A program made the translations under genes and the position numbers. This document shows positions 14,827-23,900 of a stretch of DNA of 64,000 nucleotides, piece by piece. Below the pieces are notes generated by a model, which saw only the letters and a list, made by a program, of their open reading frames with translations, was not told the DNA's origin and searched no databases. Position 1 is the first letter of the stretch. The number at the start of each line of letters is the position of its first letter. Source of the stretch: RGIG2945 sp045540355 (GTDB lineage Bacteria; Bacillota; Clostridia; Oscillospirales; Acutalibacteraceae); assembly GCA_045540355.1 (NCBI GenBank), contig JAZQHB010000042.1:13955-77954 (forward strand). The letters are read 5' to 3'.

Positions 14827-16266
14827 TTAATAAGCTTTGCCCCACATAACCATGTGTTTTGCTTTTTTACCGCAGCAAACACAAGTATCGGAGATTTCTT
14901 CCTGGTCAAAGGGGATACAACGAGAGCCGACGCCTGTTGCTTCCTTAACCTTATCTTCACATTCCTCGTCGCCGCACCACATAGCCTTAACGAAGCCGTC
15001 ACCCTTTTCTTCAAGAGCAGAGATGATTTCTTCGATAGTCTTGCAAGCGTAGGTTTTGTTTTCTCTGTTTTCCAATGCTCTCTGATAAAGTCCGTCGTGA
15101 ACTTCCTTGAGCTTCTGCGGAATAACTGTTTCGAGCTCATCAAGACTTACAACTGTCTTTTCTCTTGAATGTCTTGTAACGATTACGCACTGATTATTTT
15201 CGATATCTCTGGGTCCGATTTCAAGACGAAGCGGAACACCCTTCATTTCATATTCTGCGAATTTCCAGCCTGCTGACTGGTCTGAATCGTCAAGCTTTAC
15301 TCTGCAAACTGATTTGAGTCTGCTTTGCAGCTCACGAGCCTTATCGAGGACGCCTTCCTTATGCTGTGCGATAGGAAGGATAACCAACTGAATCGGAGCA
15401 ACTGCAGGGGGAAGAACAAGTCCGTTGTCATCACCGTGTGACATGATGATAGCACCGATAAGTCTTGTTGTGACGCCCCATGATGTCTGGAAGGGGTGAA
15501 CAAGCTTGTTTTCCTTATTTGTATACTGAATATCAAATGCCTTTGCAAAGCCGTCACCGAAGTAATGAGAAGTACCTGCCTGTAATGCCTTACCGTCGTG
15601 CATAAGAGCCTCAATAGCGTATGTAGCCTCTGCACCGGCAAACTTATCGGAATCGGTCTTCCTGCCCTTTACAACGGGCATAGCGAGTGATTCCTCGCAG
15701 AACTTTGCATAGATATTAAGCATGCGTTCTGTTTCTTCGATAGCTTCTTCCGCAGTAGCGTGGATTGTATGACCCTCCTGCCAAAGGAATTCTCTTGAAC
15801 GCAAGAACGGACGCGTAGTCTTTTCCCAACGGACAACATTTACCCACTGATTGTAAAGCTTGGGTAAATCTCTGTGTGACTGTATTATCTTTGAATAGTG
15901 CTCACAGAAAAGTGTTTCAGATGTGGGACGGACACAAAGTCTGTCTTCCAACTTATCACTTCCGCCGTGAGTAACCCATGCAACCTCAGGTGCAAAACCT
16001 TCAACATGATCTTTTTCTTTCTGAAGAAGACTTTCGGGGATAAACAAAGGCATGCATACATTTTCATGACCTGTTTCCTTGAACATACCGTCAAGTATTC
16101 TCTGAATGTTTTCCCAAATTGCATAGCCGTAGGGTCTGATTACCATACAACCTTTAATTGATGTGTATTCAATTAACTCGGCTTTTGTGACAACATCAGT
16201 ATACCACTTGGCAAAATCCTGCTCCATTGAGGTGATGTCGTCAACCATCTTTTTTTGACCGCTCAT
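14827..16266 (-). CDS. proS: Prolyl-tRNA synthetase, short (archaeal/eukaryotic-like) type
   Basis: This class II aminoacyl-tRNA synthetase charges tRNA-Pro. Visible parts are motif 2 (VRWEKTTRPFLRSREFLWQEGH), motif 3 with LIGAIIMSHGDDNGL, an anticodon-binding domain (from about 285) and a C-terminal zinc-type domain (CGDEECEDK, CVCCGKKAK), ending in the typical aromatic-rich KHMVMWGKAY. At 479 aa it is the short form lacking the YbaK editing insertion found in the long bacterial form. Many Clostridia carry it. It lies 19 bases downstream of acpP on the same strand and ends at a strong terminator. Confidence 0.96.
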   Translation of the reverse strand: MSGQKKMVDDITSMEQDFAKWYTDVVTKAELIEYTSIKGCMVIRPYGYAIWENIQRILDGMFKETGHENVCMPLFIPESLLQKEKDHVEGFAPEVAWVTHGGSDKLEDRLCVRPTSETLFCEHYSKIIQSHRDLPKLYNQWVNVVRWEKTTRPFLRSREFLWQEGHTIHATAEEAIEETERMLNIYAKFCEESLAMPVVKGRKTDSDKFAGAEATYAIEALMHDGKALQAGTSHYFGDGFAKAFDIQYTNKENKLVHPFQTSWGVTTRLIGAIIMSHGDDNGLVLPPAVAPIQLVILPIAQHKEGVLDKARELQSRLKSVCRVKLDDSDQSAGWKFAEYEMKGVPLRLEIGPRDIENNQCVIVTRHSREKTVVSLDELETVIPQKLKEVHDGLYQRALENRENKTYACKTIEEIISALEEKGDGFVKAMWCGDEECEDKVKEATGVGSRCIPFDQEEISDTCVCCGKKAKHMVMWGKAY

Positions 16267-16285
16267 TTGAATCTTCCTCTTTCGA

Positions 16286-16510
16286 TTATTTATTGCTTTC
16301 TATAAATTTAACGAGATCATCAACACAAGCTAATGAGTCGATAGCCTCATCGGGAACTTCCACTCCGAAAGTGTCTTCGATGGACATAACAAGGTCGATG
16401 AGATCGAGGCTGTCTGCACCGAGATCGTCGATAGTTGTATCGGGAGTTACATCATCCTCGTTTGCTTCAAATTGTTCACAAATAATTGTACGAAGTTTTT
16501 CAAATACCAT
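16286..16510 (-). CDS. acpP: Acyl carrier protein
   Basis: ACP carries acyl chains on a phosphopantetheine arm in fatty acid synthesis. The attachment serine is in GADSLDLIDLVM (about Ser-35), and the protein is acidic and helical as expected, with 74 aa. It is not next to fab genes here but upstream of proS. A consensus promoter lies at 16564-16592. It could be a specialised second ACP, though the sequence looks like a housekeeping one. Confidence 0.95.
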   Translation of the reverse strand: MVFEKLRTIICEQFEANEDDVTPDTTIDDLGADSLDLIDLVMSIEDTFGVEVPDEAIDSLACVDDLVKFIESNK

Positions 16511-16563
16511 AATAGATTTATCTCCTTATTACATATTAAATATAAATTAAAGTACTAACAATA

Positions 16564-16592
16564 ATTTTATTGATACAGATATATTTTGTCAA
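16564..16592 (-). promoter_or_regulatory. Sigma-A promoter of acpP-proS
   Basis: On the minus strand TTGACA (16592-16587), a 17-base spacer and TAAAAT (16569-16564) lie 54 bases upstream of the acpP start. Confidence 0.75.
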
Positions 16593-17098
16593 GATGTTAT
16601 AGAAAATATCTGCAAAATTTTTATAAAGAAATATTTTTTTAAAATATGTTTCAAACAGCTGTTTTGCAAGATTTTGATGAACAACTTGCAAAAACACTAT
16701 TGAGTAAATTGCGTTTATTGCTAAAAAATATATTATTACTCCCAAAAAACGCGAAATAAGTCTGTGAAGTTTTCAACTTTGCAGAATGTTGAAAACTATG
16801 TTCAAAATGTCAATAACATTGAGAAATCAAGCTGAAATTGAGTAAAGGAATTAACTTTACCCCAAAAATTCTGTAGTTTGATGTCAAATTCGGTAGAAAA
16901 ATGACCGGATTGTTCAAAACTTAACAATTGCAAGTAAGAATGAAAATATTGCCAAAAGGCAGTTTTTAATGATTTTTAAGAAAAATAAAAATGAATTTAT
17001 AACTTTGTGGAATTGCACAATAAGGTTCAAAAATTTTGGTGATTTTTCTAACGAAAAAAAGCTTGACAAGAAAGTAAACAGCGATTTAAAGACAAGAA
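16593..17098. other. AT-rich intergenic region without a convincing gene
   Basis: The region between the acpP promoter and the pckG terminator is very AT-rich. It holds a perfect 9-bp inverted repeat GTTTTCAAC/GTTGAAAAC (16769-16777, 16788-16796) and several GTTGAAAA-like or TTCAAAA-like words. Short open frames on both strands lack ribosome sites. Nothing else recognisable is seen. Confidence 0.6.
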
Positions 17099-17143
17099 AA
17101 GACCTGCATTTGATATTATCTTATGCAGGTCTTTATAAATTGA
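17099..17143 (-). terminator. Intrinsic terminator after pckG
   Basis: A perfect 11-bp stem, AAGACCTGCAT/ATGCAGGTCTT, is followed in the minus direction by TTTTC, 8 bases after the pckG stop. Confidence 0.75.
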
Positions 17144-17150
17144 ATAGTGA

Positions 17151-18932
17151 TTATTTAAGATTGCTCTTGAGGTTTTCGAGCTCAGCCTTTAATTCAGCGG
17201 GAAGCTTGTCACCAAACTTAGCATAGAATTCAGCGATGCCTTCAGCTTCGTCAGCCCACAATGCTTTATCAACATCAAGAATCTGTTTGAGTGAATCGAG
17301 AGTAACTTCGTCTTCAAGACCTGCGATATTGATGTCTTCGGGATTGGGGATATAACCGATAGCTGTGTCGTTTGCATCAACTTCGCCTTCGCAACGCTTG
17401 ATAATCCATTCGAGAACACGAAGATTATCACCGAAGCCGGGCCACATGAAGTTGCCTTCATCGTCTTTTCTGAACCAGTTAACATTGAAAATCTTGGGAG
17501 CCTTATCGCTGTCGAGAGTAGCACCGATATCAATCCAATGCTGCCAGTAGTCAGCCATATCATAACCGCAGAACGGAAGCATAGCCATGGGGTCACGACG
17601 GACAACACCAACTGCACCTGCTGCTGCAGCTGTTGTCTCGGAAGCCATGATTGAGCCTACGAATACACCGTGATTCCAATCTCTTGACTGATAAACGAGG
17701 GGAGCGAGTTTTGCACGACGGCCGCCGAATACGATAGCAGAAATCGGAACACCTGCGGGATTTTCAAATTCAGGGCTGATGCAGGGGCAGTTTACAGCGG
17801 GAGCTGTGAAACGGGAATTGGGATGAGCACCCTTTTCTTCGCTTTCCTGACCGTTCCAGGGATTGCCCTTCCAGTCAACTGCGTTTGCGGGAGGATTCTT
17901 GTCAAGACCTTCCCACCAGACTGTGTTATCATCAAGATTATGAGCGACATTTGTGAAGATTGTGCCCTTTAAAGTTGCTGCCAAAGCATTGGGGTTTGAT
18001 TTGTTATTTGTTCCGGGAGCAACGCCGAAGAAGCCGTTTTCGGGGTTGATAGCATAAAGTCTGCCGTCTTCACCTTTTCTGATCCAGGAAATATCGTCAC
18101 CTACGCACCATACCTTATAACCCTTTTCACGATAAATCTCGGGGGGAATAAGCATAGCAAGGTTTGTTTTACCGCAAGCTGAGGGGAATGCTGCACAGAT
18201 ATATTTAACTTCGCCCTGGGGATTTTCGATACCGAGGATAAGCATGTGTTCAGCCATCCAGCCTTCGTTTTTACCCTGATTTGAAGCGATTCTCAAAGCA
18301 AAGCACTTCTTACCTAAAAGAACATTTCCGCCATAACCTGAGTTAACGGAGATGATTGTATTGTCGTGGGGGAAATGGCAAATATAACGCTTTTCTTCAT
18401 CAATTTCACAACGGCAATGAAGACCTCTTACCCAGTCATCGGAATCGCCGAGGAAATCAAGAACATCTTTACCAACTCTTGTCATGATAACCATGTTCAA
18501 TACAACATAGATTGAGTCTGTAAGCTCGATACCTACTTTAGAGAATTTTGAGCCGACAGGACCCATTGAATAGGGGATAACATACATTGTACGACCCTTG
18601 TAGCTGTCTTTTGCAATTGAATAAAGAAGCTCATAAGCCTCTGAATCTTTCATCCAGTTGTTTGTGGGACCAACCTCTTCCTTTTCGGGAGTACAGATAA
18701 AGGTACGACCCTCAACTCTTGCAACATCGTTAACTGCTGTACGGTGAAGATAGCAATCGGGGAGCTTTTCCTGATTGAGTTTAATCATTTCACCTGTTGA
18801 GCAAGCTTCTGCACGGAGAGCTTCGATTTGTTCTTCTGAACCGTCAATCCATACGATTTTGTCGGGATTAACGAGCTTTGTCTTTTCTTCTATCCAAGAA
18901 AGTACGCTCTTGTTATTAGTAAATTCTGCCAT
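17151..18932 (-). CDS. pckG: Phosphoenolpyruvate carboxykinase (GTP)
   Basis: PckG interconverts oxaloacetate and PEP with GTP/GDP, linking the C4 acids and glycolysis. The nucleotide loop is FPSACGKTNLAML (about 285-297), with the metal site DDISWIR and the R-containing substrate loop near the N-terminus (VEGRTF). At 593 aa and with this loop it is the GTP class, not the ATP class. In fermenting gut Clostridia it often works in the carboxylating direction. The gene has its own consensus promoter at 18961-18989, a GAAAGGAG ribosome site and a terminator. Confidence 0.96.
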   Translation of the reverse strand: MAEFTNNKSVLSWIEEKTKLVNPDKIVWIDGSEEQIEALRAEACSTGEMIKLNQEKLPDCYLHRTAVNDVARVEGRTFICTPEKEEVGPTNNWMKDSEAYELLYSIAKDSYKGRTMYVIPYSMGPVGSKFSKVGIELTDSIYVVLNMVIMTRVGKDVLDFLGDSDDWVRGLHCRCEIDEEKRYICHFPHDNTIISVNSGYGGNVLLGKKCFALRIASNQGKNEGWMAEHMLILGIENPQGEVKYICAAFPSACGKTNLAMLIPPEIYREKGYKVWCVGDDISWIRKGEDGRLYAINPENGFFGVAPGTNNKSNPNALAATLKGTIFTNVAHNLDDNTVWWEGLDKNPPANAVDWKGNPWNGQESEEKGAHPNSRFTAPAVNCPCISPEFENPAGVPISAIVFGGRRAKLAPLVYQSRDWNHGVFVGSIMASETTAAAAGAVGVVRRDPMAMLPFCGYDMADYWQHWIDIGATLDSDKAPKIFNVNWFRKDDEGNFMWPGFGDNLRVLEWIIKRCEGEVDANDTAIGYIPNPEDINIAGLEDEVTLDSLKQILDVDKALWADEAEGIAEFYAKFGDKLPAELKAELENLKSNLK

Positions 18933-18960
18933 TTAATTTATCTCCTTTCAAATTAAAAAC

Positions 18961-18989
18961 ATTATACTATTAAGCCGATTTTGTTTCAA
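18961..18989 (-). promoter_or_regulatory. Sigma-A promoter of pckG
   Basis: On the minus strand TTGAAA (18989-18984), a 17-base spacer and a perfect TATAAT (18966-18961) stand 28 bases before the start codon. Confidence 0.75.
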
Positions 18990-19030
18990 CGGCTAAATTG
19001 TTAAATTTTTAGCAATTTTATGTGAAAAAT

Positions 19031-20041
19031 CTATATATAATCAATAGGTAATGAAGCAATAGCGTTCAAGTCAAGTTTTGCCGTATTGCCTGCTTTATAT
19101 TCAAAATAAGCCTGAGCACCGACCATAGCTGCATTATCACCGCAGAGTGAGAGTTGGGGCAGATAGAGTTTTCTGTTTGTTCTGCTGCAAAGTTCTTCCG
19201 TCTTTTTTCTCAAAACGGAGTTTGCCGAAACACCGCCCGCAAGTACAATTTTATTATAACCAAAATTATCTGCGGCTTTTTCAAGATTTTCAACAAGACA
19301 ACGGGTAACCGCATTCATATATGAAGCTCCGAGGTCTTTGATTGAAATTTCCTGATTTTTTTGTTTTGCATTGTGTATGGTGTTGAGCACCGCGGTTTTA
19401 AGTCCCGAAAAGCTGAAATCATAAGGACAGTTATCAACTCTCGGTCTCGGAAACTGATAAGCCTTTTCGTCACCGTCAACGCAGAGTTTATCCATATTCA
19501 GTCCGCCCGGATAGGGAAGTCCCATGGCTCGTGCTGCCTTATCAAGTGCTTCGCCCGCGGCATCGTCATGAGTTCTGCCTATAACATTAAAATGTGTATA
19601 GTCGAGCACTTCAATAATATGACTGTGACCGCCTGATACAACAAGGCATAAAAACGGCGGCTCGAGGTCTTTGTGACAGATGTAGTTAGCTGCAATGTGA
19701 GAACGAAGGTGATGCACGGGAATAAGCGGCAGGTCAGCCGAATAGCTGAGACCCTTTGCGAAATTTACACCGACTAAAAGTGCACCGATAAGACCGGGTG
19801 CAAAGGTAACACCTATAGCATCAATATCGGAAAGCTTACAAGACGCATCATCGAGTGCTTGAGACACTACCGAAGAAATTGCTTCGGTGTGATATCTTGA
19901 AGCTATCTCGGGAACAACTCCGCCGAATTTGATGTGCTCGGCAACCTGTGAAGCTATAACGGAGGAAAGGACCAATCTTCCGTCTTCGACAACTGCTGCT
20001 GCAGTTTCGTCGCAAGAGCTTTCTATTGCAAGAATTTTCAA
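19031..20041 (-). CDS. tsaD: tRNA threonylcarbamoyladenosine transferase subunit TsaD
   Basis: TsaD transfers the threonylcarbamoyl group to A37 of ANN-decoding tRNAs, together with TsaB and TsaE. It is an ASKHA-fold protein: ESSCDETAAAVV at the start, VHHLRSHIAAN with the metal histidines, VVSGGHSHI and LAGGVSANSVLR. Length is 336 aa, normal. It is immediately downstream of rimI, a usual neighbour. tsaB and tsaE are not in the window. Confidence 0.96.
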   Translation of the reverse strand: MKILAIESSCDETAAAVVEDGRLVLSSVIASQVAEHIKFGGVVPEIASRYHTEAISSVVSQALDDASCKLSDIDAIGVTFAPGLIGALLVGVNFAKGLSYSADLPLIPVHHLRSHIAANYICHKDLEPPFLCLVVSGGHSHIIEVLDYTHFNVIGRTHDDAAGEALDKAARAMGLPYPGGLNMDKLCVDGDEKAYQFPRPRVDNCPYDFSFSGLKTAVLNTIHNAKQKNQEISIKDLGASYMNAVTRCLVENLEKAADNFGYNKIVLAGGVSANSVLRKKTEELCSRTNRKLYLPQLSLCGDNAAMVGAQAYFEYKAGNTAKLDLNAIASLPIDYI

Positions 20042-20042
20042 A

Positions 20043-20489
20043 TCAGTCGTCCTCCTTAAAATATTTTGTCATAAGTACGGCATCTTCCGTCGGGTGTGAG
20101 TAAAAATTTCTTCGTTCACCGACTTTTTCAAAGCCGTGTTTTATATATAAACTTAGTGCAGGTGTGTTGGATTTTCTGACTTCCAATGTAATAAAATCGG
20201 AAGAACGGTTTTTTGCATCATCAATCGCTTTATTTATCAAAGCTGATGCAACACCCTGATTTCTGAATTTTTTTCTTACTGCGACATTTGTAATATTACA
20301 CTCACCGCAGATGTCAAGTATTCCGATGTAGCCTGCAATTTCATTGTCCTTAAGACAAACCAAGAAAAAAGCCTGCTCATTTTCAAGTTCTTCCTTTAAG
20401 GCGTTTTCCGACCAAGGAACAGAAAAACATTCCTTCTCAATTTCGGCAACAGCGGAAATATATTTCTCTTCAAAAGGTATAATAATCAT
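20043..20489 (-). CDS. rimI: Ribosomal-protein-alanine N-acetyltransferase RimI
   Basis: RimI is a GNAT acetyltransferase that acetylates the N-terminus of ribosomal protein S18 in the model case. The start EKECFSVPWSENALKEEL and the acetyl-CoA loop RKKFRNQGVASALI (about 72-85), followed by LEVRKSNTPALSLYIKHGFE, are the RimI signature. It sits between nagA (overlap of 4 bases) and tsaD (1 base gap), an arrangement that implies one transcript. Confidence 0.93.
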   Translation of the reverse strand: MIIIPFEEKYISAVAEIEKECFSVPWSENALKEELENEQAFFLVCLKDNEIAGYIGILDICGECNITNVAVRKKFRNQGVASALINKAIDDAKNRSSDFITLEVRKSNTPALSLYIKHGFEKVGERRNFYSHPTEDAVLMTKYFKEDD

Positions 20490-21601
20490 ACGGTTACCTT
20501 ACCTTTTACAATAACATTTTTAATCTTATTGTCTTTATCAAGAATGACCAAATCAGCATTTTTGCCGACTTCTATACTTCCTGTTATATCGTCAACACCA
20601 ATAGCTTTTGCGGGGTTGATGGTGCAGGATTTGACAACCTGTTTTTCGGGGATACCGAATTTTATTGCGTTTATATATTCTTCGTATATGTTTGATGAAG
20701 AACCTGCGATAGTGCCGTCTTCTAAAAGAGCTTTGCCGTCTTTTACATATATCATCTGACCCGCAAAATTATATTCACCGTCAGGGAGATCGGCAGAACG
20801 GAGAGAATCGCTGATTATAATACTTCTGTCTTCCCCTAACATTCTGAAAGCGAGTCTTAAATTTGAGGGTGCGATGTGAAATCCGTCACAGATAAGCTCT
20901 GCGGTTGCGGTATCGCTGTCAAAAACGGCACCGATAACACCGGGATTTCTTGCAGTAAGACCTGTCATGGCATTGAAAAGATGTGTTGCGTGAGAAAATC
21001 CGTTTTCAAAACCTTTAGTGGCTTCTTCAAAGCTCGCGTTTGAGTGTGCGGCGGAAACCGTACAGATTTTTGAAATTTCTTTAGCAAAGGGGATAGCGTT
21101 CTCAATTTCGGGAGCAACATCGACAAGTGATACCTTGCAGATGTCATTTAACTTTTTGAACTCCGCAACATCCGCTGCACGGACATACTGCCCGTCCTGA
21201 GCACCCTTCTTCTCAAGAGAAATGTAAGGTCCCTCCATATTGATTCCGTGAATGTATGAGCCGTTTTCTTTGCCCATATAAGCGGCAACATTTGAAAAAG
21301 CCTTTACCAACTGAGAATGTGAAACTGTCATCGTGGTAGGGCAGAAGGATGTTACGCCGTGACGGACGAGATTTTTTGAAATAATATCAATGGAAGAAGC
21401 GTCATCGTCACAGGTATCACCATTGTTTGTGCCGTGAGTATGAATATCAATAAAGCCGGGCAAAACGGTGCAATCTGAATAATCAATTGCATCACCGCAT
21501 ATATTTTCAGCTATTTCTGCAATCTTCTCGTTTTCGATTCTGATATCAAGTTTTCGCTTGTTGAAGTCAGAATCAAAAATGACGGCATTCTTTATAATCA
21601 T
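20486..21601 (-). CDS. nagA: N-acetylglucosamine-6-phosphate deacetylase
   Basis: NagA removes the acetyl group from GlcNAc-6-P in amino-sugar and cell-wall recycling. It is an amidohydrolase: PGFIDIHTHG (metal motif), INMEGPYIS, SAAHSNASFEEA, THLFNAMTG and the catalytic aspartate in IISDSLRSADLP are visible. Length is 371 aa. nagB is not adjacent. Instead the gene lies 27 bases downstream of RNase P RNA on the same strand and overlaps rimI, so it may form a transcript rnpB-nagA-rimI-tsaD. Confidence 0.94.
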   Translation of the reverse strand: MIIKNAVIFDSDFNKRKLDIRIENEKIAEIAENICGDAIDYSDCTVLPGFIDIHTHGTNNGDTCDDDASSIDIISKNLVRHGVTSFCPTTMTVSHSQLVKAFSNVAAYMGKENGSYIHGINMEGPYISLEKKGAQDGQYVRAADVAEFKKLNDICKVSLVDVAPEIENAIPFAKEISKICTVSAAHSNASFEEATKGFENGFSHATHLFNAMTGLTARNPGVIGAVFDSDTATAELICDGFHIAPSNLRLAFRMLGEDRSIIISDSLRSADLPDGEYNFAGQMIYVKDGKALLEDGTIAGSSSNIYEEYINAIKFGIPEKQVVKSCTINPAKAIGVDDITGSIEVGKNADLVILDKDNKIKNVIVKGKVTV

Positions 21602-21628
21602 AGATAAAAATCCTCATTTTAAAATAAT

Positions 21629-21975
21629 GTGAGTAGATCTGTAAGCCGAGTTCTGTCATTTAAGGCAATTATCTATCTGGGAGCTCCGTTGCCGAAGTCC
21701 TCAAGCCACCTTTCGAGATAACGCCGAGCAGGCGCATGATAAATCAAACTCTCAGTCGGTGTTGCTCCGGATAGGGTTTACACGCCAACAAGGTTCCCCT
21801 TGTCGCGGTGGGCTCTTACCCCGCCTTTTCAACCTTACCGATAAAATCGGCGGTAATTTTCTGTTGCACTTTCCCTAAGGTCACCCTCGGCGGCCGTTAG
21901 CCGTTATCCTGCTCTGTGGGGCTCGGACTTTCCTCGTATATAGGGTATATATACGCAATTGCCCAATCTACTCAC
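21629..21975 (-). ncRNA. rnpB: RNase P RNA
   Basis: The catalytic RNA that matures tRNA 5' ends. On the minus strand the conserved GAGGAAAGTCCGAGC (CR-I region), AGGGTGAC, GTGCAACAGAAA and the 3' ACAGAACTCGGCTTA are present. The ends pair through GTGAGTAGAT and ATCTACTCAC, setting the boundaries near 21975 and 21629 (about 347 nt). No obvious intrinsic terminator separates it from nagA. Confidence 0.96.
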
Positions 21976-21981
21976 GATAAC

Positions 21982-22010
21982 ATTTTAATTTAATTTACGC
22001 AAATTGTCAA
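21982..22010 (-). promoter_or_regulatory. Sigma-A promoter of rnpB
   Basis: On the minus strand a perfect TTGACA (22010-22005), 17 bases and TAAAAT (21987-21982) place transcription start at about the first base of the RNase P RNA. Confidence 0.8.
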
Positions 22011-22047
22011 GTGATTACCTCGAACGATATATTCGGCTGTATCCCTC

Positions 22048-22076
22048 TTGTATTTTTTGTCGAAATGCGTTAAAAT
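22048..22076 (+). promoter_or_regulatory. Sigma-A promoter of the LCP gene
   Basis: TTGTAT at 22048-22053, 17-base spacer, TAAAAT at 22071-22076. It lies within the longest open frame of the downstream gene, supporting the shorter start at 22112. Confidence 0.6.
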
Positions 22077-22111
22077 ATATAATGGATAAAGATTCAGTAA
22101 GGAGGGATATG

Positions 22112-23494
22112 ATGGACGATATTTATTCATCAGGCAACAAAAGAAGACCGAGCACTTCACGGCATAACAGCAAACAAGCGTTTGAAGATTTATTTTCAGA
22201 CAGTCTTGCCGATGATACTTATAAATATAAAGTAAAAGATGATGAATATTTTAAAAGGGCATCTGAGCCACCGAGGAATCCCCGATTTACAGAATATGAG
22301 GATATAAGCTCCGGCAGAGATGATGATATAGAAGAATTCCCGAAATTTGAGGAAGTGAGCAGCCATTCTTCCAAAGACATCAGCTTCACAAAAAGAAAAC
22401 GCCATAACGAAATGCCTTATGAAGATGATGATGTTCTGACATCACCTTTTATTCACGGTGATGAAGATGTATATATGCCGCCTCAGCGGCAATACGAGGA
22501 TATTGATACCAAGGTCAGCACTAAGGTACGAAAAAACAGTCAATTAAACAAAACTCCGAATCGCAAAAAAAAGAAAAAAGGCGGAGCAGGAAAAGTAATA
22601 GTTTCTCTTATATTGATAGTCGCCGTACTTTGCGGATGTGCGTTCGGTTATGTTTTCAGCCTTGCAGCAAGACTTAATCATGAAGATGACCTCGGTCACG
22701 ATAATCCGCACATTTCGTCAATCGAATTGATGTCGGATAAAAAGGTACGGAACATACTTTTAATCGGTGTTGATAAGGCAGACGGCGGGGTTTCCCGTTC
22801 GGATACAAATATGCTTGTGTCAATCGACAAAAACAATAAAAAAATAAAGCTGATTTCCTTTATGCGAGATTATTGGGTAGAGATACCCGACAACGGCAGC
22901 GGAAAGCTCAACGCGGCTTGTGCTTATGGCGGTCCCGAGCTTACCGTATATACAATAGAAAAGAATTTCGGAGTAAAAATTGACGGCTTTGCCATGGTGG
23001 ACTTCGATATCTTTATTTCTATAATAGATGCCCTCGGCGGAATTGAAGTTGAGGTAACAGAAAAAGAAGCACAATTTATGCGTAATCAGGTAACATGGAC
23101 AGATGTTCAGGCAGGCGAAAATGTGCTTTTGAACGGTAAAGAAGCATTGCTTTATTGCAGAATCCGCAAGCTCGATTCCGACTTTATGAGAACTGAAAGA
23201 CAGAGAAAAATGATTACCGCACTCATAAAGAAAATGACAAGTGCGGAGGGTTTAAAGCTTTTAACTGCATTTGATGATGTGTTGCCACAGATTACAACCA
23301 ATATGCCGAGCTTAGACCTTACCATGACCGCATTTGGTTCGATTCCCTGCATCGGCTATGAAATTGAGCAGATGCAAGTCCCGTTTGAAGGTACATGGGA
23401 TTACGGCACAATTGACGGACAATCGGTTTTAGTCGCAGATATAGAACAACAAAAGCAGAAGCTTAAAGATTATATGTATAATATAAGTGAATAA
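22112..23494 (+). CDS. LytR-CpsA-Psr (LCP) family cell-wall polymer ligase
   Basis: LCP proteins attach lipid-linked polymers such as teichoic acids or capsule to peptidoglycan. The first 165 residues are charged and probably cytoplasmic, rich in Asp/Glu/Lys. One membrane helix follows the KKKKKGGAG stretch (VIVSLILIVAVLCGCAFGYV). The LCP domain runs from NILLIGVDKADGGVSRSDTN through SFMRDYWVEIP, GGIEVEV and YCRIRKLDSDFMRTERQRKM, with the conserved Asp/Arg residues. The ATG at 22112 (460 aa) follows GGAGGG; an ATG one codon earlier is also possible. The long acidic cytoplasmic tail is unusual for the family but not unknown. Confidence 0.9.
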   Translation: MDDIYSSGNKRRPSTSRHNSKQAFEDLFSDSLADDTYKYKVKDDEYFKRASEPPRNPRFTEYEDISSGRDDDIEEFPKFEEVSSHSSKDISFTKRKRHNEMPYEDDDVLTSPFIHGDEDVYMPPQRQYEDIDTKVSTKVRKNSQLNKTPNRKKKKKGGAGKVIVSLILIVAVLCGCAFGYVFSLAARLNHEDDLGHDNPHISSIELMSDKKVRNILLIGVDKADGGVSRSDTNMLVSIDKNNKKIKLISFMRDYWVEIPDNGSGKLNAACAYGGPELTVYTIEKNFGVKIDGFAMVDFDIFISIIDALGGIEVEVTEKEAQFMRNQVTWTDVQAGENVLLNGKEALLYCRIRKLDSDFMRTERQRKMITALIKKMTSAEGLKLLTAFDDVLPQITTNMPSLDLTMTAFGSIPCIGYEIEQMQVPFEGTWDYGTIDGQSVLVADIEQQKQKLKDYMYNISE

Positions 23495-23555
23495 AAAGTT
23501 TGCAAATGCGTGAATAATACAATAACGAATTATAAGCTTAAAGGAAAAATGTACT

Positions 23556-23600
23556 AAATAAAATATGACCATCGGCTGAGCCGGTGGTCATATTTTATTT
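23556..23600. terminator. Strong bidirectional terminator between LCP and RHH genes
   Basis: A 20-bp stem with AAATAAAATATGACC on the left and its complement on the right, around the loop GAG, separates the convergent LCP gene and the minus-strand RHH gene. Confidence 0.85.
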
Positions 23601-23612
23601 AAAAAATCAGAT

Positions 23613-23789
23613 TTAATCTTTCGTCGGTATTTCTCCGTTGGTTTTCTCATATTCACGAATATGATTTTCAAGAATAAACTCTATTTCTTTGTTGGCAGAA
23701 CGCTTATTTAATTCAGCTAAATATTTGATTTTGTCGAGCAATTTTTCTGATACTCTGAGTGAAAAGGGAGAATAATAATTTCCTGACAT
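23613..23789 (-). CDS. Small ribbon-helix-helix (Arc/MetJ-like) DNA-binding protein
   Basis: This 58-aa protein starts at ATG 23789 after AGGAGG. The N-terminal strand YYSPFSLRVSEKLLDKI, followed by the helices KYLAELNKRSANKEIEFIL and a charged tail (ENHIREYEKTNGE), fits the RHH fold of phage Arc-like repressors. It is divergent from the SLOG gene. The intervening region has the palindromic octamer TGATATCA twice, one of them inside the SLOG promoter spacer. It probably represses itself and the SLOG-sigK unit. This is too small for confident homology, but composition, ribosome site and context agree. Confidence 0.78.
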   Translation of the reverse strand: MSGNYYSPFSLRVSEKLLDKIKYLAELNKRSANKEIEFILENHIREYEKTNGEIPTKD

Positions 23790-23808
23790 AAACTTGACCT
23801 CCTAAGTT

Positions 23809-23884
23809 TGATATCAGAATAATATCATTTGCACATCAAAATCTAAGAATTCATATTGACATCAAATTGATATCATAATATAAT
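23809..23884. promoter_or_regulatory. Divergent RHH/SLOG promoter with TGATATCA operators
   Basis: A fully consensus promoter for the plus strand, TTGACA (23856-23861), 17 bases, TATAAT (23879-23884), carries TGATATCA in its spacer (23868-23875). A second TGATATCA lies at 23809-23816 next to the RHH ribosome site, and related words (ATATCA, CATCAAA) lie between them. Confidence 0.75.
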
Positions 23885-23900
23885 TTAGCAGGGTGATGAT

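Noticed and set aside
14692..15168. 158-codon plus-strand frame antisense to proS
   Set aside because: It crosses the repeat cluster and terminator and lies opposite a well-conserved gene.
16536..16745. 69-codon minus-strand hydrophobic frame
   Set aside because: It spans the acpP promoter, starts with TTG without a ribosome site, and its Ile/Tyr/Phe richness follows from AT content.
16969..17226. 85-codon plus-strand frame
   Set aside because: It overlaps the pckG terminator and 3' end, has no ribosome site and a Lys/Asn-rich composition of AT-rich spacer.
22004..22111. Longer start of the LCP protein
   Set aside because: It would overlap the rnpB promoter and the LCP promoter; GGAGGG lies before 22112.
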